This document shows, piece by piece, positions 11,616 through 22,413 of a stretch of 64,000 bases of DNA. Position 1 is the stretch's first letter. Each line of letters begins with the position of its first letter. The notes beneath the pieces are model-generated. The model searched no databases. It was not told the origin of the DNA and saw nothing but the letters and a program-made list of their open reading frames with translations. Origin of the DNA: Phymatolithon calcareum. Taxonomy: Eukaryota > Rhodophyta > Florideophyceae > Hapalidiales. Location: assembly GCA_977006965.1 (NCBI GenBank), contig OZ345380.1, forward strand, positions 1 through 64,000. The letters run 5' to 3'. A program made the translations under genes and the position numbers.

Positions 11616-11720
11616 ACGCACAAAAACTCCCCCCCAAGACTTGGCGGCAATATCCTAATCATTCCACGCCCAAGTCCGAAAATACCGTTCTGCTATGCAA
11701 GCTCGCAGAACTCTATATTT
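11616..11720 (-). repeat. Split direct repeat A1 (5' end of the element)
   Basis: 105-bp copy of 8027-8131 with one mismatch. It marks the 5' boundary of the element on the minus strand. Beyond 11720 the sequence (ATAGTTTG) no longer matches. Confidence 0.85.
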
Positions 11721-14344
11721 ATAGTTTGTCACGCAGTAAAAGTGACTACAGACAGCACCATTTCACAATCTCGAGGGCCAAAATTACGAGTGATCATCAT
11801 TTTGAGAATCCTCAACTGCCATTCCGATGAAATATACACAGCCTGCGCTTCAATTTAACTCTCCACGTTTATTGAATCACTAACACTATGAGCCTACGGG
11901 CGACATCCTGCAACAGACCTACCAAGATGTATGGACCGCAGCTTTCACAGTGCTTATGCTAAACAAAATCAACGCGCTCGGCTCATAAGATTCAGTGCCC
12001 ATTCCGCCAAGAAACCAGCCAAACGGCTCAGGTACTGTATAGAGACTCCGTTGGTAGACTGTAACGGTGCAAGAATGGTCGCTTTCCTGTCGAAATCACA
12101 CAAAAACAAGCCCAGGAGCCCAGGAAACAGGAAAGAGAAAACCGAGAACAAAAATATACAGATTCAGAACGAACAGATTGTGTGGCGTATCGTGACCAGA
12201 TAAGATATGAAGACGGGTTGTGGGGAAGGTTTGAAGAGGAAGAAAAATGGTCGACTTTTATTTAAAGTTACCAACTCATATAGGGGAAGGGTTTATCGGC
12301 TCCGTTTTGCTGTACAGATTGATGTGCAGAATCTTCGCACTAGTTTACAGGAGAGCAGTCGTAGTTCCCAGGATGCTGAAACGGGGAAAGGTAAGAAAGT
12401 TGGCTAATTTATCCAAAGGAAGAGAAGGCTGTAACTTCAATGAGTTACAGCGCGTCAAAGGGCCCAGTAGACTTGTGGCTGAGGCCTGTCAGTGCCTATC
12501 GGCCCACGGCGACGATAGTGCAGCCGAAGATAGAGGGTCTGTTAAATCCACGGTACATGCCCTGGAGGCGACTACGTATTCCCAGGTGAGATATTAAAAG
12601 CCAAGTGCTTTTCTGGATGGGCCAAGGATTCACGTGATAAGTGAATGTAAATAAGATATGAATTTATATCTTCGATATTGTACCAATGCCATCTAGATGG
12701 TTGACCTGGCGTGTAAGCTAGGCCCATAAAGTCTCACTCACTTCACGTTCTATGTGATAGTTTTGTCGTATCGGAGGAGCTGACAGAACGCTTTTGCACC
12801 AATATGACACAAACACTGTATCAAAAACAACATGGAAATGTTGCAATTCCGGGACTTAGAATCGACGTGAACGCACTTTCACCCGGTGCCAGTTAGACGT
12901 AAAATATTGCAGTGTTTCCGTTGCTGGGCATTGGATTTACGACCAAATGCTTTCCACCCACAGCTGTATATACGTATCCTGGTCGTAAGTTTTACATGTG
13001 TTTCCTCCACATTGAATTGTCCACTTATAAAGATTTTGTGATTAGACCAGTGTTAAAAGGAGGGTAATTCCAGCACGCTACCGTATGAAAACATAGCTCT
13101 TCGCTATCATATATTCAATTGAAATAGTCCTTAATTCCGCAACTTAGAAAATTGGCATTGATTTTGATACGTAGTACCTTATCGAAATCAAAAATCCCTG
13201 GCCGTTCTTCCCCCTATACCCACTACTATCCCCACTCACATTACTACACCACAGTGAAAAAACGTCCCAAGCAAGAGTTCCAGCTTGAAAAACTTTCCGC
13301 AGTACGAATTGCAAACGAAACTAAGCGTTGCTCGTCTCTGACCACGAAAAAATGGTATCCAAAAATTTCCCTCTTTTATATAGTCAGATTCAATAACTAA
13401 AAATATTCTTGAAAAGATACCGTCCAGGACTATTCCCGTACACCTGTTTTCTATACCGCCACGAGGAAAATACATCGGAAGCTATTCTGCTCTTCGGATT
13501 CTGTCAGGAATAGACTTTGCATACCTTCTGACAACTTGGCGCATAAGATTCCTCTGTTCCCTTCTGTCGTAAATTGTCGTCTTCTGCTCTTCCGTTTTTC
13601 ACCCCACAATTAGTGCCACCACAAGACATAGATAGAGCTCACTAAAAATTTATTCCTTCGACACTCTTTGCCAGCAAACTATTTTCACACATTACGTCAA
13701 ATATACCTAGCCATGCAAGAACGTAATCTTCATTTTAAATACAGTGCCAATAGCTCCGTTCTACGGTGCAACAGATACTGAAATTCATTAGATCAATTGT
13801 GAAAATTGAACTAGATTTTTCAGTCCCTTAAGTCCGTAGAACACTTTTCACCTCGAATCGAGACAATTTTTCTGAACATCAGATACAGGCCCCCTATCGG
13901 TTTCTACTCTGACATTTATTGGACTCGGGAAGTTGAAAGCGAGAGTTCCACAAAATCTTACGGTGATAATTTTTCCGCCTGTCAAGGCTGATTACTACAC
14001 TGAGCTAAGGGACAGTATTTCAGAAGAAATTACATCTCTTCTGTTCACAGTTATCAGGAGCTTGTTAAGTAACAGACGCCGTGTTCTCGTGAAGACCGAT
14101 CACAGTACCACCTAGATGTTTCTACTTAGGGCTTCTTTAACAGCCTCAATTGATATTATATTTATTGCAAACTGCGCTTGTGATTCTGGAGCAGTGGTAA
14201 GCTACATAGAAATAAATACTTCCAAGAAAATGCCACACTTTATCAAATAGTACCACATGTGCTTTACGAGTTTAGAATATTCAGAACACTGAACCGGCAT
14301 TCTTGAGAACATCAGGACAATCAGAGAATATCTAACGTATCGAT

Positions 14345-14960
14345 GATCCAGTTTAGCCGCATTTCACGAAGTAAACACAATGATATAAGAACTTTCCTGC
14401 ACTTCATCTTAGCTAAACTTGAAAAATGCTGCGCGTTAAATGCATACATTAATAAAACTTTGGGAAAGCATCTGATACACTACTTCACGCGTTAGCAACC
14501 TCTCTTCCGAGCTGGGATATTTTGCGTCATGAAAATGAACTTTGAAAGTTACTCTTTCCCAGTATTCTGAGGTAAAATACACGACAGCTGTAGATTATAA
14601 ATTACTATATATTTAAATAACCCTTTTCAATAACATTATATAAATATGAAAAAATATTTATTATCCAAATATTGAAATAGATTACAATAGAATTCTATTT
14701 ACAGTTGCTCGTACAAGTCTTATGGCAAGATATTATTGCCGGACTCATCTGTTAATTCGCACTCGCTAACTATCTATTGTAACATATTATTGGCCTTCCA
14801 ATGTGATTACAGCCAATGAAAATGACTCTCATAATTATTATGAATGATATAGGAATTACCAACCAGCTCGGAGAAAGATCTACTTTTTGCGAAATCTTTC
14901 CTTGCAGCGCGGGGATCAGGCGTATCAAGTTGCCTTTCGCGCAGAGTTACGCGTTTTGAA
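14345..14960 (+). repeat. Subtelomeric repeat S2, copy 2
   Basis: Diverged direct copy of 3640-4230, about 10.7 kb further in. It keeps the order of landmarks (GTTTAGCC, GATATAAGAA, GGGATATTTTGCGTCATG, CATATTATTGGCC, GCAGAGTTACGCG). The flanking regions 12.6-14.3 kb and 15.1-16.0 kb hold only short unassignable ORFs. Confidence 0.65.
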
Positions 14961-16075
14961 TGAGTGAAGACTACGGGTGAGACGTCCCTCTGCCTGGTCT
15001 TCGGACCCCGGGGTTTGATCTGTTGGACCAGTACGGAATCTTTGCCCCTAGCCATCGTGTCCCTTTCCACTCTTCTGCAATCACCCCACCGTGATACGAC
15101 TGCACCGCCGTCACACCATCACGCACTCTTTTCTGTTCTCCGCTCCGCTCACATGCACTACACTACACTATAGGGGAATATATGTTAATGTTTTTAAAAG
15201 AATCCGAGACCTCACTGTGAATAACGAGGCAGCTTCTTAATTACTTCTCCCTTACCGCATTCTTTTTTCATAACATTTCCATTATTTTTTTAGCCACGAT
15301 CTCCAGATTCAAAGTGCGGTCTGATGAATGAACGAATGAGGAATGGAAACACTACATCAATTGATGAACCAATTTCTATACAGTAAAATACACTTCCGCA
15401 GACACTGTATACTTCGCTACAATACACTAATGCACACTATCCTATTGCGACAAAAATCGGGCTGCAGGAGTTTCTTATCACATCTATATTACCTTGTTTT
15501 TGTAGACACGAGAAAACAGGAGCTGCTTTCACGTAACAAACGAAAGTAAATGTGAACTTGGACCGATAAATATTTAATAGTTCATCTGAAATTGAGCATT
15601 TTCAGCGGTCATACCACTTTCATTAAAACTCAGTTCTATTAGCCAGATGATCTTCCCACCCCGGTCAACCTTCAACTTATAAAACCTGATGCGGGAAAAA
15701 TAAGTTGGAAGCTTAAATTCGATTGTTTATTTTGATGTGATGAGGATTGAAATCACTACATTATTCCTCAGAGAGGAGAGAAACATAAGATGGATTTTCT
15801 CAAGAAATTGAGAAGGGGAAGAGGAAAAAATAAGTTTTTTCTCACTTAATTTTTGTGCAGAGGTAAGAACAAAATAAGTTATTTTTTTCTAATATTTTGA
15901 AGACATGAACAGAAAACGACAGCAGTCTGGGCATGGACCGCTTTACTATCGTTTCGGTTCGTAGTGATCCATTGAAAGAGTCATTTTTGAACTTTATGTG
16001 GGAGCTTCCATTGGCAGAAAAACCTGCACTTTTCAAAACGGTGTGTTTTCTCGCGTCTGCAAAAACAAGTCGTAT

Positions 16076-16235
16076 GTGTACCGTAAGCCGGGATAACAAA
16101 TGCGTAAAACATGCTCGTACCTGGTCCTCGTGGTTACAATAGTCCCTCGGGCTGCGCCCTCGGGTCCTATTGTACCCACTCGGGCCTGGTACTCTTACGT
16201 TTTACTTTCATTTGTTATCCCGGCTTACGGTACAC
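16076..16235. mobile_element. 160-bp foldback/MITE-like element
   Basis: The first and last 27 bases are perfect inverted repeats (GTGTACCGTAAGCCGGG...). Imperfect pairing continues inward to a GC-rich centre with two CCCTCGGG copies. The whole unit would fold into one long hairpin. No target duplication longer than 2 bp is evident, and I see no second copy in the window. Confidence 0.7.
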
Positions 16236-16904
16236 ATCTCCTTAGTGTCCGCCTTCGGAAAAAATTTAGGAACTTAAGCTCTTGGCGTCCAGCACCACCC
16301 AGGCCACCTCACGCTCATCGTCTTGCCAATAATCTAATACAATACAAACTCCCGATTACCAATCCCTCTTTTCACGCATCATCTGCTTTGTCTACGTTCA
16401 TATTCTGTATTGCCGAGCCCTACCCCGCCGCCCTATCTCGCCGTACAGACTCAGTGAACTTCCTGTTCTGAACGAACCGCGTCCCTACTCCCGCATTCAG
16501 GCGAACAACCAAACCCAAATGAATCAATAAATCGCCCGCCCACTCGATCTGCCTAACACGCTATGAAACTACCGAGAACGGGCATGGCTATGCTCATCCA
16601 CGCCATCAAAGCCGCCGACGCTCGTTTAAGCAATTGATTTACCACAATCGCGGTCGAATTACCATCCATTATCTTCTTTGCACCCCGGACTCTACTCCCC
16701 ATCACAATGTTCCCGCCTCAACGCCATGCACTTCTGTGTTCAGCAAACGCAAACTAACCCCTTTCAAGAATACGTCCACTTCGACGCCACTTCTGAAGCC
16801 GCATCTCCCGCTCTCTCGCACCTCAACACTCACGAGAATGAATCCGGTCGCTACTGCTGGTCTTCTGACCGGTACTGTTCCAAATCCTGTCCGTTAGCAC
16901 TGCA

Positions 16905-17390
16905 ATGCTCAAGGCCACACTTGGCCGAAGACGCAATTGCTTCTATGATAACACAGCCTTCTGGCGATTATCATCTCCACTCGTTGTCTCACGGAATTCC
17001 ACAAGGCGCAGATGGAAGAAGGATGAAGATGCACTTCTCATATTCGCCATGCGCGAGCAAAGACAGAAAAGATGGAATAGAATCAAAATTTCTATGACGG
17101 ATTGGACGACAGGTGAGATCGAAATGGATGAATAATCAACAACCGTCGTTTGATAAACGTGAATGGTCTAAGAAGGAGAATAATGTTCTATTTTAGGCTT
17201 GTGCTGCACTTGAAAATAAGTATGCACTTATTGCTATGATGCTTCACGAACGCACAGATAATTCGGTCAAGAATCGATACAAAAGTCTAATGCGGAGACA
17301 GCTGCGGGGAAGCCGAGTGAGAAAACAGACGAGAAGATTAAATTCGAAAAATTTTATCTCCGAAGGTGCACGGTCACTATGCAAAAAGTA
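16905..17390 (+). pseudogene. Two-repeat Myb (R2R3-like) DNA-binding gene, dead
   Basis: A first Myb repeat is visible at 16960-17100 (RRRWKKDEDALLIFAMRE...RWNRIKISMTD). A frame change near 17118 leads into KWMNNQQPSFDKREW, the usual linker between repeats. The second repeat (WSKKENNVLF, then ACAALENKYALIAMML and RTDNSVKNRYKSLMRR) contains an in-frame TAG at 17206-17208. R-T-D-N-x-V-K-N-R is the signature of the recognition helix of R2R3-type Myb factors. The upstream ORF at 16678 shows no known domain. The gene would have encoded a nuclear transcription factor and now has at least one frameshift and one stop. Confidence 0.75.
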
Positions 17391-18432
17391 ATGTGCAACC
17401 TAGAGTGGACGAGCGTGGAAGAAGGGAAAGTAGGTAGGGCTATGGACATAATTCTGAACAGTACTGATTAAGGCCAAAAACCTACATCTAAGTCTTATGA
17501 GTAGAATTCAAGATGCCAGTTTACTTCCAGTTGGATAGCCAGCCAAAATTTGCATACGTCTTCTCTTGTTTGCTCTTGGCTTCAATTCGGCCATCAAATT
17601 GGCGCCCGGCTTCGAGCGTCACGTGAGAAATCTTGCACAATTGCGAAGGAGAGAGGGTGAACTAGTTCCGACGTGGGGAGTTTAGAGAGAAGCTCTTTTT
17701 TCCACCGCGGATTGCTCATTAAGAACGTGAGCATATTGCTCCATATACTTCAATCAGTGAAAAATCTCGCTCATCGGCGTGCAGAAATTTACTTTAAAAG
17801 AACACGCGAATCCAGTTTCAGAGAATAGTCCTGCAGGTCATACGGTGCTCGTAAGAAGATATTTAGGCATCCGCGCACTGAAAAAAATATAAATTCAAGG
17901 CACACAGAAGGACATTTATCAAAAATGTGAAACAGCGACGAGGAAAAATGTCCTCTGAGCGCAGGCGCAACGGAATACGTTGCAAAGATGTCAACACGAC
18001 GGGTCATGGCCCTTCTGGATGCACAGCGCCTATCGTTACCAGGTGTGCACCATCGTGTGATATCGAATCCGTGGCGTTCACGAGATCTGGACCGGTGGGG
18101 ACAAGTTATGGATACGAAACAGATGTTCTCAGTCATTTACAACTCTAAGATCACAGCACCTATAATCCTCTATCACCGGTACCCCTGCGTTTCGCAACAA
18201 AGTCTCATCGCGCGCCACGTCGGGTTCAGTTCGCTAGACATCTTTGGGCGTTGTTACCTTGTTTTCCCACTCTGCCATTCCCTTTTTGTTTCTGTAGACT
18301 AGCTAAGAGACCAAGTCGATCTCTTGATGGAGTTGCTGAAATGCGCTGGGTCAGGCCCAGCTGCATTATAGGATGTGATTTCCCGGAGGGCTCAACCCCC
18401 CTGTCCGTACTGTGCCGGCACAGCATTTATGC

Positions 18433-20792
18433 GATTACTCAATTCTATTCAATATCTCCTTGAATCGTATTTCTTTCGCAACGAGTGCTCTAGTGAGTTG
18501 CTCACATTCATACCCAATTTCTGGACTCATCAGAGATGACGATAGAGCACGTTGGAGCGCAGCCAGCTGAATCACGGCTGTGACACCAAAGTATGTACCT
18601 AGTACTGATTTTGTCTGAAGATGAGCTCTGTTGAATATCGGACTTAAGCATCTCAACTTTGTCGACCTTTCACTTACGAAGAAAATCACCGGTAGATAGT
18701 TCGAATCAGATGGTATGTCAAGCGATCTTCCCTTTTATTCTTTTGCCGTTAAGTCATTTATTTCTTTTCGCCGCTCTTTCTTGAAGACTGAGCCCTCTTT
18801 TGCCTTATCGAGAGCTCGCTGCAGATAGTCATATTTTTTCAGACACGCAATGTCATTGTTTGCTTCCCTAATGTCTTCATCTCTTCGAGGATACTCATCT
18901 GCCTCATTGAGCTGCTTATTTTATTTCACTAGACTCATGGAAAACCTTTCTGCTTGATGTCTTCTCCTCATGGTTGGTGGTTCTAGTTGGTATATAACTC
19001 GCATTCTACCATGACGGTGCTCAGCATACTTTCCAAAAACATACTTGTAGAATAAACCCTGTGCGAATTCGATTGCTGATTGTAATCGTTTTGTCAGTGG
19101 CGCCAAATGGAGTGCATACTCCCACTTTGGCAAAAAAAAGCGACTTGAAGATTCTGGTGCATGTCACAGTCTGAGAACCTCGACAATTTACTGCAATATC
19201 CCGCAAATTGCGTGTGGAGCCCACTGCATTTCGGACTCTTGATAACGCCATGTTATCTATTCGCCTTTGTGGTTTATGCTTATCTCGAGATAAGAAAGCC
19301 TCCATGCTTGATGAAGAACTCGACCATTCAGACGGAAGGCACGTTTTGGAAGTCCATTGTGTCCAAGGATCTCGCTGTTTCCTGGCTTTTTGTTCCAGAT
19401 AATACCATTTTTCGTCGCCCAAATCGTGGCTATATCAAGTAGGTTCTGCATTCCTTCTCCGTTGTTGGATTCGAACTGAACATCACCGGCGAACAGTTTC
19501 GCTAAATTATCTGCTTAGAGATATCCTCAATGAATGTTTCCAGGAAGATCATGTACAGGCACAGGCTAAGTGGGGACCCTTGAGGTACTCTGTGATCGAT
19601 AATGCACCGTATTCTTGTCCCAGCTCCTGCTGATGTAACCCACGTGGGCTTCAGAAGATTTGTCACCATCCTTGTTATCTCTTTGGGTACCTTCTGCTCG
19701 ATTCTTTCCATGACGATGTCTAGTAGTACACTGTGAAACACCGCAACAAGCAAATGCTCATCTTTAATGGTATATTTTGCACGAAGTATTGAAATATATG
19801 TGCTCTTGTCCTTTCGGCTCTGTGGAAGCGGTAGTGTACCTGTGCCCTGTCGACTCACCAGCCTACAGATGATACGATTGCAGCAAGCCGAAAGGTTCGC
19901 CTTAAGCCCGGTAAGACGAAAGAAGTACTTGGAGCTCGCAGAAGAATACCAAGGAATAGAAGAAGATCTGGAAGATGTATCAAATGATATTGGACAACTC
20001 AGAGAAGAGGAGCATCTTAACGATGCTCTAAAACAAGCAGAAGAATGTTCTGGTATCAAAAACAGGACGCGTACGAGAAGCAGCAAAAATATGGACGTTG
20101 GAAGAAGAGGGACAGACAGTTAGAATCCCGATGGACAAGCAGAGTGTTAAACATAGGGGATAAATCTGCGCGCTTGAGAGGCCTGAGAGTTCTTTTCAAC
20201 AGAGCTCCTTTGTGGAGAAAATCAGTTTACTGGTACTGCAGTTGTGGTTTTTGTCATCCAACGCACACTACAGTCCAGAACGATGGACGAGGAGAAAGAT
20301 TATGATTTCGAAAAGCTTTCTCGAGCACTCACAGGGAGAGAAAATCGGATTCAGAAGATATTAAGAGGCTAGTAGAGAGACGAATATGGAAGAGAGCGAG
20401 AAGCTGCACTATTATCCAAATTGATGTTTTAGGAGCTTTTATAATAAATCATCACATATCCGCCGGTAGTGTACCCTTATGTATTAGTCGAGTGCCGAAT
20501 CAACAATTGTACTGGATTTGCTTAATAACGATATAGGTCTATAGTTCGCTGCAGCATAGACTGGGCCTTTTTTGTATACAGCTGGATCAGGTTAGCCAGA
20601 CGGCACGCAATTAGAAGATATTTTAGCCACCCACATGTCCCCCATAAGGCTGGAAATGTTCAATCCGGCATCATGCCAATGTACTAGTACGCCTCGTATA
20701 GAACTCCGGAAACAATCAACGTATAGAGAGCAGCAGAAAAAATCCGAAAGTTCATCGCAATGATACTGTTTAGCAAGTGGACAGAACGGCAT
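18433..20792 (-). mobile_element. LINE (non-LTR retrotransposon), 5'-truncated, interrupted by another LINE
   Basis: On the minus strand, decayed RT blocks appear in order: YKKGPVYAAANYRPISLL near 20590-20540, then after the insertion RVPQGSPLSLCLYMIFLETF near 19555, the post-RT block PKWEYALHLAPLTKRL near 19130, and a C-terminal domain with LRCLSPIFNRAHL and SPEIGYECEQLTRAL (18689-18435). ANYRPISLL and the PQGSPLS block are hallmarks of LINE reverse transcriptases. Several stops and frameshifts are present. The element is split by a plus-strand LINE at 19841-20463. A short copy of the dispersed repeat R lies directly beyond its 3' end (18300-18430). Confidence 0.75.
19841..20463 (+). mobile_element. 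LINE 3' fragment inserted in the minus-strand LINE
   Basis: Bounded by a 12-bp target duplication, CGGTAGTGTACC, at 19829-19840 and 20464-20475. It contains only the C-terminal end of the LINE protein: LQQAERFALSPVRRKK, a Glu/Lys-rich helical stretch, then degraded versions of the conserved terminal domain. It ends in an AT-rich tail after TTTTATAATAAATC. 5' truncation with a target duplication is the usual product of target-primed reverse transcription. Confidence 0.8.
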
Positions 20793-20885
20793 TGGAGAAG
20801 ACTAACAAAATGTATATTTAATAATTTTATTTTGAAAGTTCTCAATGCCTCACCTTGAAGTAACAGGGAAGCTTTGTAAAATTCT

Positions 20886-21482
20886 CTACTCTAACGTGCT
20901 CGGGTTACGATTGATCTGCTCGCCTACGCTGATGTTCAGAATGTTAAGGATGATTCTCTGGAAGTCGTCATTGAACGTGGCAACATCTTTGAGCTGTTTC
21001 CATTTGGCGAGTTTATCTCTAGCAATTTTCTCTTCGTTTAGGGTTTCAAAGCGAGAGATCAAAGCTTCACGTAGCTGGCTCCAGGTTGCGATGTTTCGAC
21101 CGTCTTCGGTTTCCTTGTAAACAATCCACCATTCATGAGCTGTACTATGAAGGTAGCTGACGGCGATAGGTAGGGCTTGGTCGTCAGTCGAGCCGGAGAG
21201 GTAGTTGTTCATGTGAGTTGTCCAACTTAAAACCGAGTCCTTTCCCTTAAAGGGTTCAGGAGACTTGATTTTCGGCGGTTTAACTTGTGTTCCGAGCTGC
21301 ATCTGGGCATTCTGTAAGCCGGTCTTGGTTTGATTCAGGACTGTCTGGAGCGAGGCGATGTTTTGCTGTGCATTATTGAACTGTGCCATAAGGTTGTGGT
21401 ATGCATTGGCATGTTCTTGTAGTGTTGGAGGGTTCTGCTGGTTCTCCCGGTTTTGGGAGTTAGGATCCATGTTACCACACAA
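20886..21482 (-). CDS. Ty3/Gypsy-type Gag polyprotein, C-terminally truncated
   Basis: 198 residues. The N-terminus is Gln/Asn-rich and coiled (about 1-65), followed by a retrotransposon Gag core with PEPFKGKDSVLSWTTHMNNYL, HEWWIVYKE, TWSQLREALISRFE and LKDVATFNDDF. This pattern (W...L...F...W..L...L...F) is the capsid-like Retrotrans_gag domain of Ty3/Gypsy elements. It lacks a zinc knuckle, and no protease or RT follows. The ORF ends at 20886, close to the 5' limit of the neighbouring LINE. The start lies 16 bp beyond the stop of the zinc-finger ORF upstream, so both may have come from one transcript. Confidence 0.75.
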   Translation of the reverse strand: MCGNMDPNSQNRENQQNPPTLQEHANAYHNLMAQFNNAQQNIASLQTVLNQTKTGLQNAQMQLGTQVKPPKIKSPEPFKGKDSVLSWTTHMNNYLSGSTDDQALPIAVSYLHSTAHEWWIVYKETEDGRNIATWSQLREALISRFETLNEEKIARDKLAKWKQLKDVATFNDDFQRIILNILNISVGEQINRNPSTLE

Positions 21483-21497
21483 GCAAAGAAGATTTAT

Positions 21498-22214
21498 TTA
21501 GGAAGAGCGGGAAGCTTCAATGATTCCTTGCACAAAGAGTTTGTGCTTCCGACTATCAAAGTGCCTACGATAGTCCTCAGGGCTAGTGAAGGTAAGCCTG
21601 TAGGTAGGCCTGAATTTGTGTCGGCGGGTGAGGCGGTGGTCTTCTTCTTGTTTCTTGCACGAGAAAACCTTGCCGCACGGTATCCACTGGAGGGTTTTCT
21701 TCGTGTTGCGACGCTTGGATCCTTGATGACGACGGTGGGTCTTCTGAATCCGGATCGACGTGGAGTCGGCGATGCGGAGGACCGGGCGTTGAGGAGTCGG
21801 TTGATGCCTACGGATAATCCGAGACGCGGAATCTAACTGGCAGTAACGCTGGGTTGTTTCCGCGAGAAGGCGGTGGACAGGAGCACGAGGGACCGGGGGT
21901 AGGCTCAACGCAGGGAGGACAGCGGAGCTCGGGCGTGGAGGAGACGGAGGCTCAGCGGGGATCAGCGAGGAGGGTTTCGGGGGTTCTTGGGGTGGAGAGT
22001 TCTTGTTAGCCGTCCCACGATTCCGGGGTACGGGGTTCCCAGGTGGTGGACGGCGGCGGTCGAGTCTTGGGGATCTCGGAGAGTGGGGTCGGAGGTTTGG
22101 TGTCAGTGTAGCACGAGGGAGACGGCGTGCGGTTTCAAAAGATAAACTATGGCCACTGGTGAGCACACAAGAAGTGATACTGGTTAGTACTCTGCAACTC
22201 GCAATCGCGCACAC
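21498..22214 (-). CDS. Proline-rich ORF with two degenerate C2H2 fingers, upstream of gag
   Basis: 238 residues on the same strand as gag. Residues about 30-115 are Pro/Arg/Ser-rich and disordered-looking. The C-terminal 60 residues contain two fingers with the spacing x-x-x-C-x12-H-x5-H: WIPCGKVFSCKKQEEDH..RRH and PTYRLTFTSPEDYRRH..RKH. The second resembles the FxSxxxYxxHxxSxKHK form of U1/JAZ-type fingers. In both, cysteines appear replaced (W, and R/Y), so zinc binding is doubtful. It lies between a possible primer-binding site (22413-22399) and gag. An extra ORF here is unusual for Gypsy elements. The start codon is uncertain. Confidence 0.45.
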   Translation of the reverse strand: MCAIASCRVLTSITSCVLTSGHSLSFETARRLPRATLTPNLRPHSPRSPRLDRRRPPPGNPVPRNRGTANKNSPPQEPPKPSSLIPAEPPSPPRPSSAVLPALSLPPVPRAPVHRLLAETTQRYCQLDSASRIIRRHQPTPQRPVLRIADSTSIRIQKTHRRHQGSKRRNTKKTLQWIPCGKVFSCKKQEEDHRLTRRHKFRPTYRLTFTSPEDYRRHFDSRKHKLFVQGIIEASRSS

Positions 22215-22398
22215 CGGTGGAAGGGTCGTGGACGACTGGGAGAAGAGACGCTCAGCAGGAGCGCAAACTTACTCTCTTGTCTGGGTCCATGACGACTTGA
22301 AGAGTGCTAGTCTTATACTAACTGGAGGGTATGATAGTGGTGCTGGACGCCAGATATGTACTCAGTTGTTTCTAATAGCATTTTCATTCGAAGCGTGT

Positions 22399-22413
22399 CA
22401 CCCAGTGTCGCCA
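22399..22413 (-). promoter_or_regulatory. Possible primer-binding site of the Gypsy-like element
   Basis: On the minus strand the sequence TGGCGACACTGGGTG begins with the TGG complementary to a tRNA CCA end and lies upstream of the zinc-finger and gag ORFs. No clear LTR end (CA) abuts it and no matching second LTR was found, so this rests on motif and position only. Confidence 0.3.

Larger units (their letters stand above)
7699..11720 (-). mobile_element. Tyrosine-recombinase retrotransposon (DIRS/PAT/Ngaro type) with split direct repeats
   Basis: Read on the minus strand, the order is repeat A1 (11720-11616), three ORFs (gag-like, RNase-H-like, tyrosine recombinase), repeat B1 (8341-8128), repeat A2 (8131-8027), about 113 unique bases, then repeat B2 (7913-7699). 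This A1-ORFs-B1-A2-B2 split-direct-repeat layout is characteristic of PAT- and Ngaro-type members of the DIRS order, which integrate through a recombinase and make no target duplication. The A copies differ at one base over 105 bp. The B copies differ at very few positions over about 214 bp. This suggests recent insertion. No reverse transcriptase core is seen, so the copy is probably non-autonomous. The 10730-11615 stretch is an ORF-poor leader. Confidence 0.82.

Noticed and set aside
19502-20086. 194-codon minus-strand ORF read as one protein
   Set aside because: Its first 75 codons are antisense of the inserted plus-strand LINE. Only the part below about 19829 belongs to the minus-strand RT.
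18433-20463. Twin-priming inversion of one LINE
   Set aside because: Both orientations contain the same 3' C-terminal region and the plus copy has its own 12-bp target duplication, so they are two separate insertions.
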